Below are positions 22,785 through 47,877 of a stretch of DNA of 64,000 nucleotides, piece after piece. Location: the NCBI RefSeq assembly GCF_026914265.1, contig NC_069136.1, positions 19,089,715 to 19,153,714 on the forward strand, read 5' to 3'. The notes under the pieces are model-generated. The model searched no databases and was not told the origin of the DNA. It was given only the letters and a program-made list of their open reading frames with translations. Source of the stretch: Mya arenaria. Lineage: Eukaryota; Mollusca; Bivalvia; Myida; Myidae. Position 1 is the first letter of the stretch. Each line of letters starts with the position of its first letter. The position numbers were made by a program, and so were the translations under genes.

Positions 22785-25700
22785 CGATACAATTTTTCGG
22801 ATATCTAAATATCGGGTACATAGAATTACCGGAATCTCCCTAACTACCAAAATCCACCGGAATCTACCGGAATCCCCTGAGAAATAACTTAAATTTAAAA
22901 CTTAATATTGTTTTAGTTTATATAAATGTTTGGAGGTGTTTTAATTATTTACTACCCATTATATATCATTATGAGCGTATGTACGTACATACTATCTGAA
23001 AGGGTACGGGGATTCCGGTAGTTTTCATGTCAGTATACAACGACTATAATGAGTATAAGTCTGTATTTAAGGAATATGGATAAGGATTCCGGTAGTTTAC
23101 CGCTGATTATGTTATGACCAAGCTACCGGAATCCCCTGTGAATTACTAAAATGACTAAATTTCAATACTATTTCAAGTATTTTAATGCTTGAATATAGAA
23201 TGAAGTAAGAGTTTTAATCTAAAAGTGACAAGGATTCCGGTAGTTTACCGCTGATTATGTTTTGACCAAGCTACCGGAATCCCCTGTGAATTACTAAAAT
23301 AACTAAATTTCAATACTGTTTCAAGTATGTTAATGCTTGAATATAGAATGAATTAAGAGTTTTAATCTGAAAGTGACAAGGATTCCGGTAGTTTACCGCT
23401 GATTATGTTATGACCAAGCTACCGGAATCCCCTGTGAATTACTAAAATAACTAAATTTCAATACTATTTCAAGTATTTTAATGCTTGAATATAGAAAGAA
23501 GTAAGAGTTTTAATCTAAAAGTGACAAGGATTCCGGTAGTTTACCGCTGATTATGTTTTGACCAAGCTACCGGAATCCCCTGTGAATTACTAAAATAACT
23601 AAATTTCAATACTGTTTATAGTATGTTAATGCTTGAATATAGAATGAAGTAAGAGTTTTAATCTAAAAGTGACAAGGATTCCGGTAGTTTACCGCTGATT
23701 ATGTTTTGACCAAGCTACCGGAATCCCCTGTGAATTACTAAAATAACTAAATTTCAATACTGTTTCAAGTATGTTAATGCTTGAATATAGAATGAATTAA
23801 GAGTTTTAATCTGAAAGTGACAAGGATTCCGGTAGTTTACCGCTGATTATGTTATGACCAAGCTACCGGAATCCCCTGTGAATTACTAAAATAACTAAAT
23901 TTCAATACTATTTCAAGTATTTTAATGCTTAAATATAGAAAGAAGTAAGAGTTTTAATCTAAAAGTGACAAGGATTCCGGTAGTTTACCGCTGATTATGT
24001 TTTGACCAAGCTACCGGAATCCCCTGTGAATTACTAAAATAACTAAATTTCAATACTGTTTCAAATATGTTAATGCTTGAATATAGAATAAGGTAAGAGT
24101 TTTAATCTAAAAGTGACAAGGTACCGGTAGTTTACCGCTGATTATGTTATGACCAAACTACCGGAATCCCCTGTGAATTACTAAAATAACTAAATTTCAA
24201 TACTATTTCAAGTATTTTAATGCTTGAATATAGAAAGAAGTAAGAGTTTTAATCTAAAAGTGACAAGGATTCCGGTAGTTTACCGCTGATTATGTTATGA
24301 CCAAACTACCGGAATCCCCTGCGAATTACTAAAATAACTAAATTTCAATACTGTTTCAAGTATGTTAATGCTTGAATATAGAATGAAGTAAGAGTTTTAA
24401 TCTGAAAGTGACAAGGATTCCGGTAGTTTACCGCTGATTATGTTATGACCAAGCTACCGGAATCCCCTGTGAATTACTAAAATAACTAAATTTCAATACT
24501 ATTTCAAGTATTTTAATGCTTGAATATAGAATAAAGTGAAAGGAAAGGGCTTACTAGGTCTTCATTGTATTACCACCCTAGTGATTAAGGGCCCCAACAA
24601 CAGGTACACGGCGTATACAATGAAAACTTCGTATAGCTTAACTATCCTTCTTCGTCCGTTTTGTCAATGTAGTAGTTCTGTCATTCACCTTCCTTCTTCT
24701 TTGTCCGGGTTTCCTACCAAGGGTCTTTGGGGCCACAAGTGTAACCTGTCCGTTAGTTGACGTCAGTAGACGTGGGTTCGTGAACAGGTGATTGCGGTAC
24801 TTGGAAAAGTGCCGTGACCTTTGTTCTAATGTCATAGTAACCCAGTCTGTTTTAGTCAGTTTGAACTTTTCATGAGTCGGGGCAAGTCGGAACTCGCCCG
24901 TGCCGATTATGGCACTGCGGAGTTCGGCAAATTGACTATATTATTTCTCAGGGGATTCCGGTAGCTTGGTCAAATCATTATAATCGGCAATCCGACCTGC
25001 AAACTACCGGAATCCTTGTCACTTTCTGTATATGGAAATATGATTATAAAGGTATACCTCTTAGTACATAACATATATTAAAGCTTAAAAATACCCCAAA
25101 CAACATTTACGTATAGTTTAATTAGATTTTGGTACCAAAAACATTTCAGTAAAGTTTAATTATTATTTCTCAGGGGATTCCGGTAGCTTGGTCAAATCGT
25201 TATAATTGGCAATCCGACCTGAAACTACCGGAATCCTTGTCACTTTCTGTCTATGGAAATATGATTATAAAGGTATACCTCTTAGTACATAACATATATT
25301 AAAGCTTAAAAACATCCCCAAACAACATTTAAGTATAGTTTAATTATTATTTCTCAGGGGATTCCGGTAGCTTGGTCAAATCATTATAATCGGCAATCCG
25401 ACCTGCAAACTACCGGAATCCTTGTCACTTTCTGTATATGGAAATATGATTATAAAGGTGCACCTCTTAGTACATTACATATATTAAAGCTTAAAAACAT
25501 CCCCAAACAACATTTAAGTATAGTTTAATTATTATTTCTCAGGGGATTCCGGTAGCTTGGTCAAATCATTATAATCGGCAATCCGACCTGCAAACTACCG
25601 GAATCCTTCGGCTTGTCACTTTCTGTATATGGAAATATGATTATAAAGGTATACCTCTTAGTACATTACATATATTAAAGCTTAAAAACATCCCCAAACA

Positions 25701-26595
25701 ACATTTAAGTATAGTTTAATTATTATTTCTCAGGGGATTCCGGTAGCTTGGTCAAATCATTATAATCGGCAATCCGACCTGCAAACTACCGGAATCCTTG
25801 TCACTTTCTGTATATGGAAATATGATTATAAAGGTATACCTCTTAGTACATAACATATATTAAAGCTTAAAAATACCCCAAACAACATTTACGTATAGTT
25901 TAATTAGATTTTGGTACCAAAAACATTTCAGTAAAGTTTAATTATTATTTCTCAGGGGATTCCGGTAGCTTGGTCAAATCGTTATAATTGGCAATCCGAC
26001 CTGAAACTACCGGAATCCTTGTCACTTTCTGTCTATGGAAATATGATTATAAAGGTATACCTCTTAGTACATAACATATATTAAAGCTTAAAAACATCCC
26101 CAAACAACATTTAAGTATAGTTTAATTATTATTTCTCAGGGGATTCCGGTAGCTTGGTCAAATCATTATAATCGGCAATCCGACCTGCAAACTACCGGAA
26201 TCCTTGTCACTTTCTGTATATGGAAATATGATTATAAAGGTGCACCTCTTAGTACATTACATATATTAAAGCTTAAAAACATCCCCAAACAACATTTAAG
26301 TATAGTTTAATTATTATTTCTCAGGGGATTCCGGTAGCTTGGTCAAATCATTATAATCGGCAATCCGACCTGCAAACTACCGGAATCCTTCGGCTTGTCA
26401 CTTTCTGTATATGGAAATATGATTATAAAGGTATACCTCTTAGTACATTACATATATTAAAGCTTAAAAACATCCCCAAACAACATTTAAGTATAATTTA
26501 ATCAGATTGTGGTAGATTCCGGTGGATTCCGGTGGATTCCGGTAATAAGGGGATTCCGGTAATTCTATGGACCGCTAAATATCCGTATTGCACCA
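22785..26595. mobile_element. Foldback-type element with arms made of tandem hairpin units
   Basis: The outer ends are inverted: CATAGAATTACCGGAATC at 22818 and GATTCCGGTAATTCTATGG near 26553, with CGGATATTTAG-like flanks. The left arm has about ten 148-bp units (cores at 23085, 23233, 23381, 23529, 23677, 23825, 23973, 24121, 24268 and 24416). Each contains GGATTCCGGTAG ... CTACCGGAATCC, a 12-bp hairpin. The right arm (24951-26505) has eight units of 184-222 bp with the same core in inverse orientation but entirely different spacer sequence. The centre (24540-24950) is unique and carries no transposase frame. Drosophila FB elements and other foldback families have long inverted ends built of subrepeats like these. 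Confidence 0.8.
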
Positions 26596-26730
26596 CCAGT
26601 TTTTTAATAATTGAATTCAATATTCCGTATAAATGTATCGTTTCTTTATTACCATTAATGTAAGAAATTTTCAAGTAAAAGTTATCTTGAAGTTTAACAA
26701 AACACAAGAATTGGTTAATAAACTGGTATC

Positions 26731-28829
26731 TATCTAGCTAGTCTAAAATAAAAGACGTGTTATACGGGATTCTTCCAATCCCTAACGTCTAAACGGGAAT
26801 GTGCAAAAAACGGGGGTGTTTTAAAAATATTGAAATTGTTTTAAGTGAAGTATTTTATGGTTGAAATTGATCATAAAGAGTTATATTCATATTTTACCAT
26901 GTACTTGAAATGTTATTTTGCACTAAACAAGCATTTAATGCATTAAAACAAGTTGTTTACCTTTCCAATAAAATGAAAGTTGACTGACACAGACAACAAT
27001 TATGCGAAGGGGAACAACTCGATACAATCGTAATAACTCGGCCTCCTCCGACAAAGCTTCGAGATAGACCTCGTTATACAATCGTAACAACTCGGCCATG
27101 GCCGAAGTGTTCCGAGCGATTTAAAACTGTGCCCAAAAGCCTTGCAGGTGCCCTTCATGTATATATCGTTATGTTTTGACAGAATGAAATGAAGAAAAGC
27201 CGTCAAACTCATAATTATAAGTTGGATATTTATTTTTTGTGTACGGAACTAATATAAAATAACATTATCTGGTAATATTTCTTGTTTTTATTATATTTTA
27301 TAGACGCAATATGCTTTAACCCGGAATCCTGATCGGAACAACTACCCACTTTTGATACTAAACAATTTGTACGTGAAGGATTTGCCATATCAAAAATCTA
27401 AAAAAAATCCGTCAACGTACAATTATTTGGACTACTATCTAGCTAAAGAACTTCAGCGAACACGTTATATATTACCTTTTTGGATGTGTTCGCTGAAGAG
27501 AACGCCATATCCAAACCCTACCAGAATTCGTGACATTTTTATGTCATGCTGTTATTTCACTTGTATGCATTGTACAGACATAATAACTGTATCCCCAGGT
27601 AAATGAAGTAAAATGTAGTTCACAAACACATTTTCAAAACCAAAAAGCGCTTTAAAGATAGTTGATTTAGCATTTTAATAAATCCTATTACAAGCATTCC
27701 TTATCTAGGTCATAGTTGTGTTCAAATTAAATCACGTGACGCCAAGATTTTCAGAAAATACCCATGTGACCTACATTTGACCTCACAAATGTAGTGTTTA
27801 TATTGCTGTTATTTTTTCTATTCCGAATAATTAGTAAATAACTAATAACAAATTTGGAATAAATAAATTGTTTTTACTTATCAAAAGGTATTTTCAGCCT
27901 TACTGCAATTGGATTCAACTAAATGAACAATGTGAATCTGATGCTATAAATAGAATCCATCGACGTCATCATGGTCATGTGACTGCATTGCATCATCACA
28001 CTCAATTGTTTCTGGTTGACTTTACTATGGGGGTTACGCCATAACTTTAATGTGTTGTAAACATCAAAAAAATAAATATCAAAATTAAAGTTATGGAAGC
28101 CAGAACTAGTATCTATCTATCTTAGTCCAAATAATTGTACGTTGACGGATTTTTTTAGATTTTTGATATGGCAAATCCTTCACGTACAAATTGTTTAGTA
28201 TCAAAAGTGGGTAGTTGTTCCGATCAGGATTCCGGGTTAAAGCATATAGCGTCTATAAAATATCATAAAAACAAGAAATATTACCAGATAATGTTATTTT
28301 ATATTAGTTCCGTACACAAAAAATAAATATCCAACTTATAATTATGAGTTTGACAGCTTTTCTTCATTTCATTCTGTCAAAACATAACGATATATACATG
28401 ACGGGCACCTGCAAGGCTTCAGGGCACAGTTTTAAATCGCTCGGAACATTTCGGCCATGGCCGAGTTGCTACGATTGTGTAAAGAGGTCTATCTCGAAGC
28501 TTTTTCGGAGGAGGCCGAGTTATTACGATTGTATCGAGTTGTTCCCCTTCGCATAATTGTTTTCTGTGTCAGTCAACTTTCGTTTAATTGGAAAGGTAAA
28601 CAACTTGTTTTAATGCATTAAATGCTTGTTTAGTGCAAAATAACATTTCACTTACATGGTAAAATATGAATATAACTCTTTATGATCAATTTCAACCATA
28701 AAATACTTCATTTAAAACAATTTCAATATTTTTAAAACACCCCCGTTTTTTGCACATTCCCGTTTAGACGTTAGGGATTGGAAGAATCCGGTATAACACG
28801 TCTATTATTTTAGACTACTATCTATCTCT
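26731..28829. mobile_element. Inverted-repeat (foldback) element with 0.7-kb arms
   Basis: The left arm, 26731-27445, and the right arm, 28112-28829, are reverse complements with only scattered differences. They run from GTCTAAAATAAAAGACGTGT outside to CGTACAATTATTTGGAC inside. Between them lies about 670 bp with a small perfect hairpin (27451-27463 with 27486-27498). The mirrored 70-residue frames in the arms (27000-27212 minus, 28344-28556 plus) are a consequence of the inversion and show no domain. No transposase is visible. A TATCTA(G/T)CTA-like word occurs at all four arm edges. Confidence 0.82.
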
Positions 28830-29301
28830 ATCTCTGTTTAATGTCAACTCCTCTTCTGAGTGTTACTGACATGAAATGTGCGCGCCGGCTTGTTAGTGAA
28901 AAAAATAAAACACTGCTGAGGCAAATCACATCAGAAAAGTGGTGGTGGTGGTATATCGAATTATGGCTTTGATATCAAGAATTGTGTTATCGGGGAAATC
29001 AGAAAACCCTGTAGAAACTACTCGTTCAATCATTATCTTAACACCTACCCACAAGCTGTGAATCAAACACAGAAAACCTTCATGAGAAATGAGTACTCTT
29101 ACCACTACACTAACTGAATTAATTAATAATTAATTATGGCCGTCATTTACTTGAATACAAGACTGACAATTGAGGGTATTTTAGTTATTCTCATGATTTG
29201 TCAATTAATAATTAAATGAATTAATAAATCAATTTAACAATTAATTTATGATTATGATAAATTACCATACAATAAGACATTTAATTAATTATTATTTGCA
29301 G
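28830..29301. other. Intron/5' flank of FIS1, nothing recognised
   Basis: AT-rich, with a run of AATTAATTAAT-type words at 29105-29295. The short first coding exon expected for FIS1 (about 16 codons) was looked for here and not found. It may lie upstream of the inverted-repeat element. Confidence 0.5.
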
Positions 29302-31200
29302 AACTTTCGCCACCAGTATGAGGACCAGTGTGGGCGGGGAGTTCCGAGTGAGAAGGCACAGTTTGAGTATGCCATTTGTCTGGTCAGGAGTAAACCAGAG
29401 ATGGATGTGAAGCATGGAATAGCTCTCCTTGAAGGTTCATAGTAATATTGTTAACCCTTGATGTATAGCCTATTTTCATATTATTCAGCACTATATTGTA
29501 TGGCTCACTACATAAACATGTAAAGGAACGTTTTAGTAATGGCTAAGTCTAACATGCAACCTTAAATTGGAATGGCTAGTCAGTGTAAAGTGCCCTTTCT
29601 GCAGAAAGAATGAATTCCTATGGAAAGTACATGCAAAATACACATTTTAATTCAATTTCAATTAACTTTTGTTTTAGTACATGAAATAAAATATGTTTGT
29701 TCTTTTTGCACATTTTGGATAATATTTGGCAGATATATTTGAGATATACATATTTTGAATTATTGGAAACTATGAATTCCAACCAAGGAAAGGTGCTTTC
29801 TGTACGAATTCGTCCTTTCTGCTTGCTCAAAATATGCAAACCACAGAGAAATTTTCCAAATATTATATAATTAAAATCTTTTATTTATTGTTATATATTG
29901 ATATATATTTGATTTAAAATATGCAATTTGTAGGTACACTCCAGATTAATATGTACTTTCTAGGGAAAGTGCACGTCCCTCCTAGTAGTCATATCTGACT
30001 TGAAGTTTGTAAAAGTTAGTTATCTTTCGTTTACTGAATATTTTTTTTATAATTTTTTTCAAGACTTGTGCAAACGGACACATGACAGTGATACAAAACG
30101 AGATTGCCTGTATTATCTGGCCTTGGGCAACACAAGAATAAAAGTAAGTCTTTGTGTCTTTATATATCATAGTTAACTGTAGTATCTTTTAATAGTGTCT
30201 GATAATTACACAAGTTCTTTTTTGAACTGATTCAATTTAATAACTTTTGTGAGTTGATTACTTTACCTATCAAAAATTAATTTTGTAGCAGGCTTCTTTG
30301 AGTAACATTCTTTCAAGTAGAGGTAAGGGTTAGTTTAGGGTTTTAATCATTCATATCAATGCAAGAAGGTGATTGTTTATTCTTTTTTACAATTGTCATT
30401 TAATGTGTAAAATCTTCTCATTTCAGTTCTATGAGGCTGCATTGCGGTACTGTGATGCATTTTTAAAGATCGAACCTCAGAACCATCAAGTACGGGACCT
30501 ACAAATGCATGCGAAGAAAAAGTTGAGAAATGGTACAGGCTTAAACAAATGCAACTTTAAACTAAATTTATTTACTTGTAAATATACAAGATTTTTTTTC
30601 TGAATTTAGCAACATATTTGAATTATTACTATCAAATTATTGATATTAATGTATATTAATTCTTATAAGAAATATTCAATTTTTAAAGCAATAATAAGGT
30701 AAGGCTAACATTGACATTTATTTGGATACTTAATAAGGAAGGGATGTATAAGGCTTCGTAAAATGAATATATAATGAAACCAAACTTCTGGACTAGGTAC
30801 AAAGTATAATTTCTACTTTACGAAAAATAAGTTTTGTCTTTAATACATAATGTGTTTGATAAGTCTTTTAGGTACATATTTATCCAGTTTATAACTTTAA
30901 TATAACCATCACATACTTTTCTGTATTACACATGTGTAATATATTAAATATTGCTCTATTTCTATTGATCACTAAAGGCTCACTTATTTATAAATTTCCT
31001 GAACTTGTTGTTTAAAGTAGTGTTCTATATGACATCTTGTGACAGTTTCTATAATATATAGAAATAATTTTGAGATTCAATGTTCATAATTGGGATTATG
31101 GTTTATTTCAGAGGGTTTAACTGGTATGGCCATTGTGGGCGGTGCAGCGCTAGCCATTGGCGGTCTTATAGGGATGGGTGTGGCCATGGCCAAGAAATGA
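29302..31200 (+). CDS. FIS1: Mitochondrial fission 1 protein (first exon not found)
   Basis: Exons 29302-29434, 30064-30143, 30427-30532 and 31112-31200 (stop TGA 31198-31200) join in phase with AG/GT borders and give 135 residues. The family has about 150, so only an N-terminal piece of about 16 residues is missing. Diagnostic stretches are QFEYAICLVRSK and GIALLEG (first TPR-like repeat), YYLALGNTRIK, FYEAALRYCDAFLKIEPQN (second TPR-like repeat), and the tail EGLTGMAIVGGAALAIGGLIG followed by a short basic end (AKK). FIS1 is a tail-anchored outer-membrane protein of mitochondria and peroxisomes. It displays a TPR bundle for fission factors; in animals this includes MFF/DRP1-linked and TBC1D15 partners. 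All conserved segments are intact, so the gene looks functional. Confidence 0.95.
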
Positions 31201-31824
31201 TACGCCTTATCGGGCATGTTGTCTTCGTGAACTTAAATTAGGTGTTTAACATCATATATTGTTGTGACTAAATTTCTCTCAGCAAAGAAATGAGGCCCTG
31301 ACCAAAGCTTACTTGTATTCGATTTTACCTTTAATATTCCCGATAAATCAGTATGAATAGAATCTCTCATCAATTACAAATGTATAACTATTATGCAATC
31401 TAATACAAGCCAAATCCATGCTGGTTTTGTTAAAGTGTATGATTTAAAATGATATTCTCATAGCTATGTGATTTTGAGGAAATTTTCTATACATTATAAC
31501 GATTGTCCCTTTGACAAATGTTGAACATTAAGGTTCATATGGTATTTTCATATAAGTTTAGCAATATTGATTATTTTTGAAAAATGCTTTTAACATTAAG
31601 GTTCTAATGGTATTTAAATATGAATCGAGCAAAGTAGTTGAAAAACAATGATACATATTTACAGTTCCGTGATACAAATTACTCAAGTCATTGTATGATT
31701 ATTTTATTCACATATTAAGGTTTTTTTTGTCTACATGTTTAATGTTATAGATATATGTGCTATTGTTGTAATTATTTGTTTAAATGTGTCTAATCTAAGT
31801 CAGTATGTATGTGTATTATCTCTC

Positions 31825-31830
31825 AATAAA
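31825..31830 (+). terminator. FIS1: Poly(A) signal of FIS1
   Basis: AATAAA followed by TTTGTGATGAGATTGTGAAT, a GT-rich downstream element, lies about 625 bases after the FIS1 stop codon. This is the first canonical signal in the 3' flank. Confidence 0.65.
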
Positions 31831-32024
31831 TTTGTGATGAGATTGTGAATCAGATGTTGTGTTTTAAATTATTTTTGACTTCAATATATGTATGATTATC
31901 TATGTAAACAACTATCATTATCATACCTTGATAAACTTATGAACCTTGATCTTAAGATAGCGTATAAGGCCAGATGACAATTAGAACTATCCTCGACAGA
32001 ATACAGGACAAAATTGTACACAAA

Positions 32025-34610
32025 ACTTGGCAGTATACAAGACATGGCTGTATATAGGACATGGTAGTATATAGGGCATGACAGTATAAAGGGCATGTCA
32101 GTATATAGGACATGTCAGTATATAGGACATGTCAGTATATAGGACATGTCAGTATATAGGACATGACAGTAAATAGGGCATGACAGTTTACAGGAAATGG
32201 CAGTATACAGGACTTGGCAGTATATAGATCTTGGCAGTGTATGGGGCATGACAGTATACAGGTTTTGGCAGTATATAGATCTTGGCAGTGTATGGGGCAT
32301 GACAGTATACAGGTCTTGGCAGTATATAGATCTTGGCAGTGTATGGGGCATGACAGTATACAGGACTTGGCAGTATATAGATCTTGGCAGTGTATGGGGC
32401 ATGACAGTATACAGGTCTTGGCAGTATACATAACATGACAGTATATAGGATTCAAGACTAAGAAGTATACATGACATGACAATATACAAGACTTGGCAGT
32501 ATAAATGGCATGACAATATACAAGACTTGGAAGTATACATGGCATGACAATATACAAGACTTGGCAGTATATATGGCATGACAATATACAAGACTTGGCA
32601 GTATATATGGCATGACAATATACAAGACTTGGAAGTATACATGGCATGACAATATACAAGACTTGGCAGTATATATGGCATGACAATATACAAGACTTGG
32701 CAGTATATATGGCATGACAATATACAAGACTTGGCAGTATACATGACATGACAATATACAAGACTTGGCAGTATATATGGCATGACAATATACAAGACTT
32801 GGCAGTATATATGGCATGACAATATACAAGACTTGGCAGTATACATGACATGACAATATACAAGACTTGGCAGTATATATGGCATGACAATATACAAGAC
32901 TTGGAAGTATATATGGCATGACAATATACAAGACTTGGCAGTATCAGAGAAATGGCAATATACATGACCTGACAATATACAATACTTGACAGTATCAGAG
33001 AGATAACAATATACAGGACATGAAAATATACAAAACTTGGCAGTGTAAAGGACATGACAATATACAACACTTGTCAGTGTTCAGGACGTTACAATATACA
33101 ATACTTGGCAGTGTATAGGACATGGCAATATGCAATACTTGACAATATACAGGACATGGCAATATGCAAGACTTGGCTATATACAGGACATGGCAATATA
33201 CCAGACTTGGCAATATCCAGGATATGGCAATATACCAGACTTGGCAATATCCAGGATATGGCAATATACCAGACTTGGCAATATCCAGGATATGGCAATA
33301 TACCAGACTTGGCAATATCCAGGATATGGCAATATACCAGACTTGGCAATATCCAGGATATGGCAATATACCAGACTTGGCAATATCCAGGATATGGCAA
33401 TATACCAGACTTGGCAATATCCAGGATATGACAATATACCAGACTTGGCAATATCCAGGATATGACAATAAACAAAACTTTTCAAGACTTGGCAATATAC
33501 AGGACATGACGATATTCAAGACTTGGCAATATCCAGAACATGACAATATACAAAACTTGGCAATATACAGGACATGACAATATTTAAGACTTGGCAATAT
33601 ACCGGACATGAGAATATTCAAGACTTTGCAGTATACAGGACATGACAATATTCAAGACTTGGCAATATACAGGACATGACAATATACAAGACCTGGAAAT
33701 ATACTGGACATGACAAAATACAAGACTTGGCAGTATACAGGACATGACAAAATACAAGACTTTGTAATTTCCAGGAAATGACAATATTCAAGACCTGAAA
33801 ATATACAGAACATGACAAAATGTAAGACTTGGCAATATAATGGACGACATACAAGACATGAACATATACAAAACTTGGCAATATACAGGACATGAAAATA
33901 TACAAAACTTGGCAATATACAGGACATGAAAATATACAAAACTTGGCAATATACAGGACATGAAAATATACAAAACTTGGCAATATACAGGACATGAAAA
34001 TATACAAAACTTGGCAATATACAGGACATGAAAATATACAAAACTTGGCAATATACAGGACATGAAAATATACAAAACTTGGCAATATACAGGACATGAA
34101 AATATACAAAACTTGGCAATATACAGGACATGAAAATATACAAAACTTGGCAATATACAGGACATGAAAATATACAAAACTTGGCAATATACAGGACATG
34201 AAAATATACAAAACTTGGCAATATACAGGACATGAAAATATACAAAACTTGGCAATATACAGGACATGAAAATATACAAAACTTGGCAATATACAGGACA
34301 TGAAAATATACAAAACTTGGCAATATACAGGACATGAAAATATACAAAACTTGGCAATATACAGGACATGAAAATATACAAAACTTGGCAATATACAGGA
34401 CATGAAAATATACAAAACTTGGCAATATACAGGACATGCCAATATACTGTACTTCACAATCATGCTACAGGGAGTGACAATCTACAATATTTGTCAATAT
34501 ACAGGACATGATTGACAATTTACAATACTTTGCAACATTAAGGACATGACAAGATTACAGAGTATGACATTATTCAGGACATCACAGTATATACAATTAT
34601 GGAATGCCTA
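32025..34610. repeat. Minisatellite built on a 17-bp word (34- and 51-bp units)
   Basis: The basic word is (C/G)A(A/G)TATACA.GAC(A/T)TG(A/G). It is arranged as 51-bp trimers at 32235-32430 (CATGACAGTATACAGG, CTTGGCAGTATATAGA, TTGGCAGTGTATGGGG) and as 34-bp dimers elsewhere. The block at 33860-34435 is almost perfect (CAATATACAGGACATGA plus AAATATACAAAACTTGG, about 17 copies). The long open frames on both strands (up to 312 residues) are repeat artefacts: a 34-bp unit cycles through three frames and lacks stops in them. The block begins about 200 bp after the FIS1 poly(A) signal. Confidence 0.95.
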
Positions 34611-46729
<12,119 letters not shown>

Positions 46730-47289
46730 ATCCAACATCGACAGTGTTCGGTGCTAATCGAATTCCGGAAGACTAACCGACGTCCGAAAGATCCACTATC
46801 CGGGCTACCAAGTTTCCGGAAATATTCTGCATTTTCCGATCATCATCGTTCGATTATAAGAACATGTAAAATACAAGCATATTATTTCTTTTAATTAAAG
46901 CAACTTTGTCTAAAGTAATAATCTTTCATCTATAGATGTTGTATGCTTTGTATTTAGCTTATTTTGCCTTTTAAGCTAACTGTGCAATACGTTTGCTTTG
47001 AATGTGTTCAGAAATATTAAACACAGTTAAATATCATGTGAGTAGGCAAATCTGGATCAAATGTACCTCATAAGTTCTGCTTCTTAAAGGGTCTCTCTTA
47101 AAGAATGCAGCGCATTTCTTTCCCAATATTTTCTGAAATTGAGTTGAGTTGAGTTAAACTGAAAGTTGAACATTTAGGCTTAATATTACTTTATGTAAGA
47201 ACAAATTTACTCCTTTTGACTAACCGTTGTTTCAAACTGGTTGTTCACACTACATGAAAATATTAAAATCTATTTCTAACCTTATGCGA

Positions 47290-47359
47290 CAATCGGAACT
47301 CCTCGGCCATTATCCATTATCCCGAAGCTTGCCGGAGATAGCCGAGTTCTTCCGATTGA
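47290..47359. repeat. 70-bp palindrome sharing the MITE end motif
   Basis: CAATCGGAACTCCTCGGCCA ... GCCGAGTTCTTCCGATTG forms a hairpin with a loop around CCCGAAGCTTGCCGG. Its arms resemble the ends of the four 330-bp MITEs, but the interior is absent. It lies about 560 bp downstream of the beta-tubulin stop. Confidence 0.65.
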
Positions 47360-47877
47360 CTTTAAAAGAGTCCCTTTGATCATTTTTACCTGTCATCAGT
47401 TTTTGTAGCAAGTTTTATTTGCTGGTATGTGATATCTTAGGACCATTCATACACATTTCTGGTCATTATTCTTTAGAATAAACCAGTTAGGTCAACTAAA
47501 GTGTTCTTTTATTTTTCATGAAGGGGTTCCAAGGTTTAGATTAATTCTGAAATCAGGATCGAGGGCTTGTACTATTGAACCGTTGTAATGATTGATTTTT
47601 GCTCAAAAAAAGGTAGGAGGTGCCTTAAAATGAATACTTATGTGATTGAAACTATGCGGAAATGGATATATAATCTTTGTAACAATATTGGGACAATAAC
47701 CGGCTTAAACTGTTTTTGGAAGACCTTCCTGTTGATAAAGTATCATATATTTTGGATAAAATTAATTATTTTAGCTTGTTGGTATTGCGAGCTGAAAACT
47801 GACATGTATCGCTCTCGATCCGTTTCCTGGGCTCAAAAGAGGAATGTGTCATTACATTGAAAGGATAAGAGATACTT

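Noticed and set aside
27000..28556. A 70-residue protein encoded twice (27000-27212 minus and 28344-28556 plus)
   Set aside because: Both are the same arm sequence of an inverted repeat; similarity follows from the inversion and the frame has no recognisable domain.
28860..29300. FIS1 first exon
   Set aside because: No ATG followed by the usual acidic/hydrophobic N-terminal pattern and a phase-0 donor was found; left as unknown.
32115..34463. Long open frames (up to 312 residues, Cys/Tyr/Ile-rich) on both strands
   Set aside because: They are produced by the 34-bp repeat, which lacks stops in several frames; there is no domain, splice context or codon signal.
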